A stretch of DNA of 64,000 nucleotides from M3007 sp035299505. Lineage in GTDB: Bacteria; Bacteroidota; Bacteroidia; Chitinophagales; Saprospiraceae. Of this stretch, positions 63,059-64,000 are shown piece by piece. Within the stretch, counting starts at the first letter, position 1; every line of letters starts with the position of its first letter. The stretch covers positions 37,438 to 101,437 of the forward strand of contig DATGWL010000222.1 of the NCBI GenBank assembly GCA_035299505.1. Reading direction: 5' to 3'. Both the position numbers and the translations under genes were made by a program. The notes under the pieces were generated by a model. The model did no database searches. It was not told the origin of the DNA and saw only the letters and a program-made list of their open reading frames with translations.

Positions 63059-63865
63059 ATGCCTAACAAACTAAAACTTCGTGTGGTCAAGATTGGTGGG
63101 AACATTCTGGACAATCCGCAGCGTTTGGAAGCGTTTCTGGCCCGTTTTGCCGCTTTGCATGGCCCCAAAATACTGGTACATGGCGGCGGCAAGCTGGCTA
63201 CCCAACTGGCAGAGCAACTTGGCATTCCTCAAACAATGGTAGATGGCCGACGCATCACTGATGCCGAAACGCTGCGCATTGCCGTGATGGTTTATGGCGG
63301 TCTGGTGAATAAGCAAATTGTAGCGCAACTGCAAGCCCTGGGCATACCCGCATTGGGTCTGAGTGGTGCAGATGGCGACCTGATTCGTGCCCATAAACGC
63401 AAACATACCAGCATTGATTACGGCTGGGTGGGCGATATTGAAACGGTTAATGCAGCATTGCTGGACCGTTTTCTGGGCCAGGGGCTTACGCCGGTCATTT
63501 CGCCGCTATCGCACGATGGTCAGGGCCAAATACTTAATACCAATGCTGACACCATTGCCCAGGAAATTGCTCAGGCCATGAGCCCGGCTTTTTATGTTGA
63601 GTTGATTTACAGTTTTGAAAAAAGCGGCGTACTGCTGGATGTGCAGGATGAAGAATCCCGTATCGCTCAGCTCGATTGGATCCGTTATCAACAGTTGCGG
63701 ACAGATCAGGTCATCACAGCAGGTATGATTCCTAAACTGGACAATGCTTTTTCCGCGCTGCAAAAAGGTGTACGGAAAGTCATCATAGGCCAGGCCGAAC
63801 AACTGGAAAAACTCATTGACGGTGAGGCTGGAACGTCGATTGTGCTGGAGGACGGCCTACGGTAG
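63059..63865 (+). CDS. argB: N-acylglutamate kinase
   Basis: 268 residues, amino-acid kinase fold. VVKIGGNILD (8-17), phosphate loop LVHGGGKLATQLAE (about 40-53), LGLSGADGDLIRA, and ITAGMIPKLDNA (about 220). It phosphorylates N-acetyl- or N-succinylglutamate. The last four codons (D-G-L-R) and the TAG stop are read from the first units of the terminal heptamer repeat, so the original 3' end appears to have been replaced. The usual last residues of the family end shortly after the T-S-I-V segment. Confidence 0.95.
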   Translation: MPNKLKLRVVKIGGNILDNPQRLEAFLARFAALHGPKILVHGGGKLATQLAEQLGIPQTMVDGRRITDAETLRIAVMVYGGLVNKQIVAQLQALGIPALGLSGADGDLIRAHKRKHTSIDYGWVGDIETVNAALLDRFLGQGLTPVISPLSHDGQGQILNTNADTIAQEIAQAMSPAFYVELIYSFEKSGVLLDVQDEESRIAQLDWIRYQQLRTDQVITAGMIPKLDNAFSALQKGVRKVIIGQAEQLEKLIDGEAGTSIVLEDGLR

Positions 63866-64000
63866 ACGGCCTACGGTGGACGGTAGACGGCCTACGGTGG
63901 ACGGTAGACGGCCTACGGTAGACGGTAGACGGCCTACGGTGGACGGTAGACGGCCTACGGTGGACGGTAGACGGCCTACGGTGGACGGTAGACGGCCTAC
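63848..64000. repeat. Heptamer array with 21-base higher-order unit
   Basis: More than twenty heptamers, CGGCCTA, CGGTGGA and CGGTAGA, mostly in the order CGGCCTA-CGGTGGA-CGGTAGA. The array starts inside argB and continues past the window edge. Confidence 0.95.

Overview
The window looks like a chromosomal segment of a member of the phylum Bacteroidota, most likely a Saprospiria-type bacterium. Signs of this are type IX secretion (T9SS) C-terminal sorting domains, SprB-type adhesin repeats, PorT-like beta-barrels, promoters of the TTTG-N18-TAnnTTTG type, lipoproteins and Tat substrates typical of the group, an S46 dipeptidyl-peptidase, and an arginine operon of the ArgF' (acyl-ornithine carbamoyltransferase) type. 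No tRNA, rRNA, CRISPR array, transposase or phage gene was seen.

Layout. 1-1026: 5' part of an SprB-repeat adhesin (minus strand), cut by the window edge. 1.4-6.6 kb: a PolX/PHP protein, an ABC ATPase and several small membrane proteins, including a 55-residue one and a tandem pair of paralogues. 7.0-9.7 kb: an operon with YidD and two TPR/TM2-like proteins. 9.8-17.2 kb: deoxynucleoside kinase, SDR, orphan histidine kinase, PrmC, and a MocR regulator divergent from a flavin-binding split-barrel protein. 17.4-27 kb: K+ channel, a protein with a putative effector-associated domain (EAD11-like), a PKD/T9SS protein, sigma-54, Ogt and envelope proteins. 27-33.6 kb: cell-surface proteins including a 1523-residue thioredoxin-SprB giant. 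33.6-44.7 kb: Ate1-like transferase, S46 peptidase, DUF1003, SCO1, DUF2721, a Tat/T9SS DUF1501 protein, signal peptidase I, an unknown 464-residue protein and ribosomal protein S16. 45-51.5 kb: two MacB/FtsX permeases behind a sigma-54-like promoter and a palindromic upstream site, then a PDZ-MORN protein. 51.7-57.4 kb: a candidate structured ncRNA, PepD and a BNR-DUF1080 fusion. 57.5-63.9 kb: arginine operon (GNAT-argG-argC-argD-argF'-argB) behind a 650-base leader with an ARG-box-like site and a small arginine-containing ORF.

The most unusual theme lies between the genes. Many intergenic gaps are filled, from stop codon to start codon, by short tandem repeats of 7, 8, 9 or 34 bases. At several loci the two sides are mutually inverted, so the whole gap (170-330 bases) can fold into one long hairpin. 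Different loci use different repeat units, while some share a core. In several places the repeats supply the stop codon of the adjacent gene, and at two genes they appear to have replaced the start region, leaving only a TTG start. Three further small palindrome families are dispersed in other gaps. This repeat system is the best candidate here for something undescribed; its mechanism and function cannot be read from the sequence.
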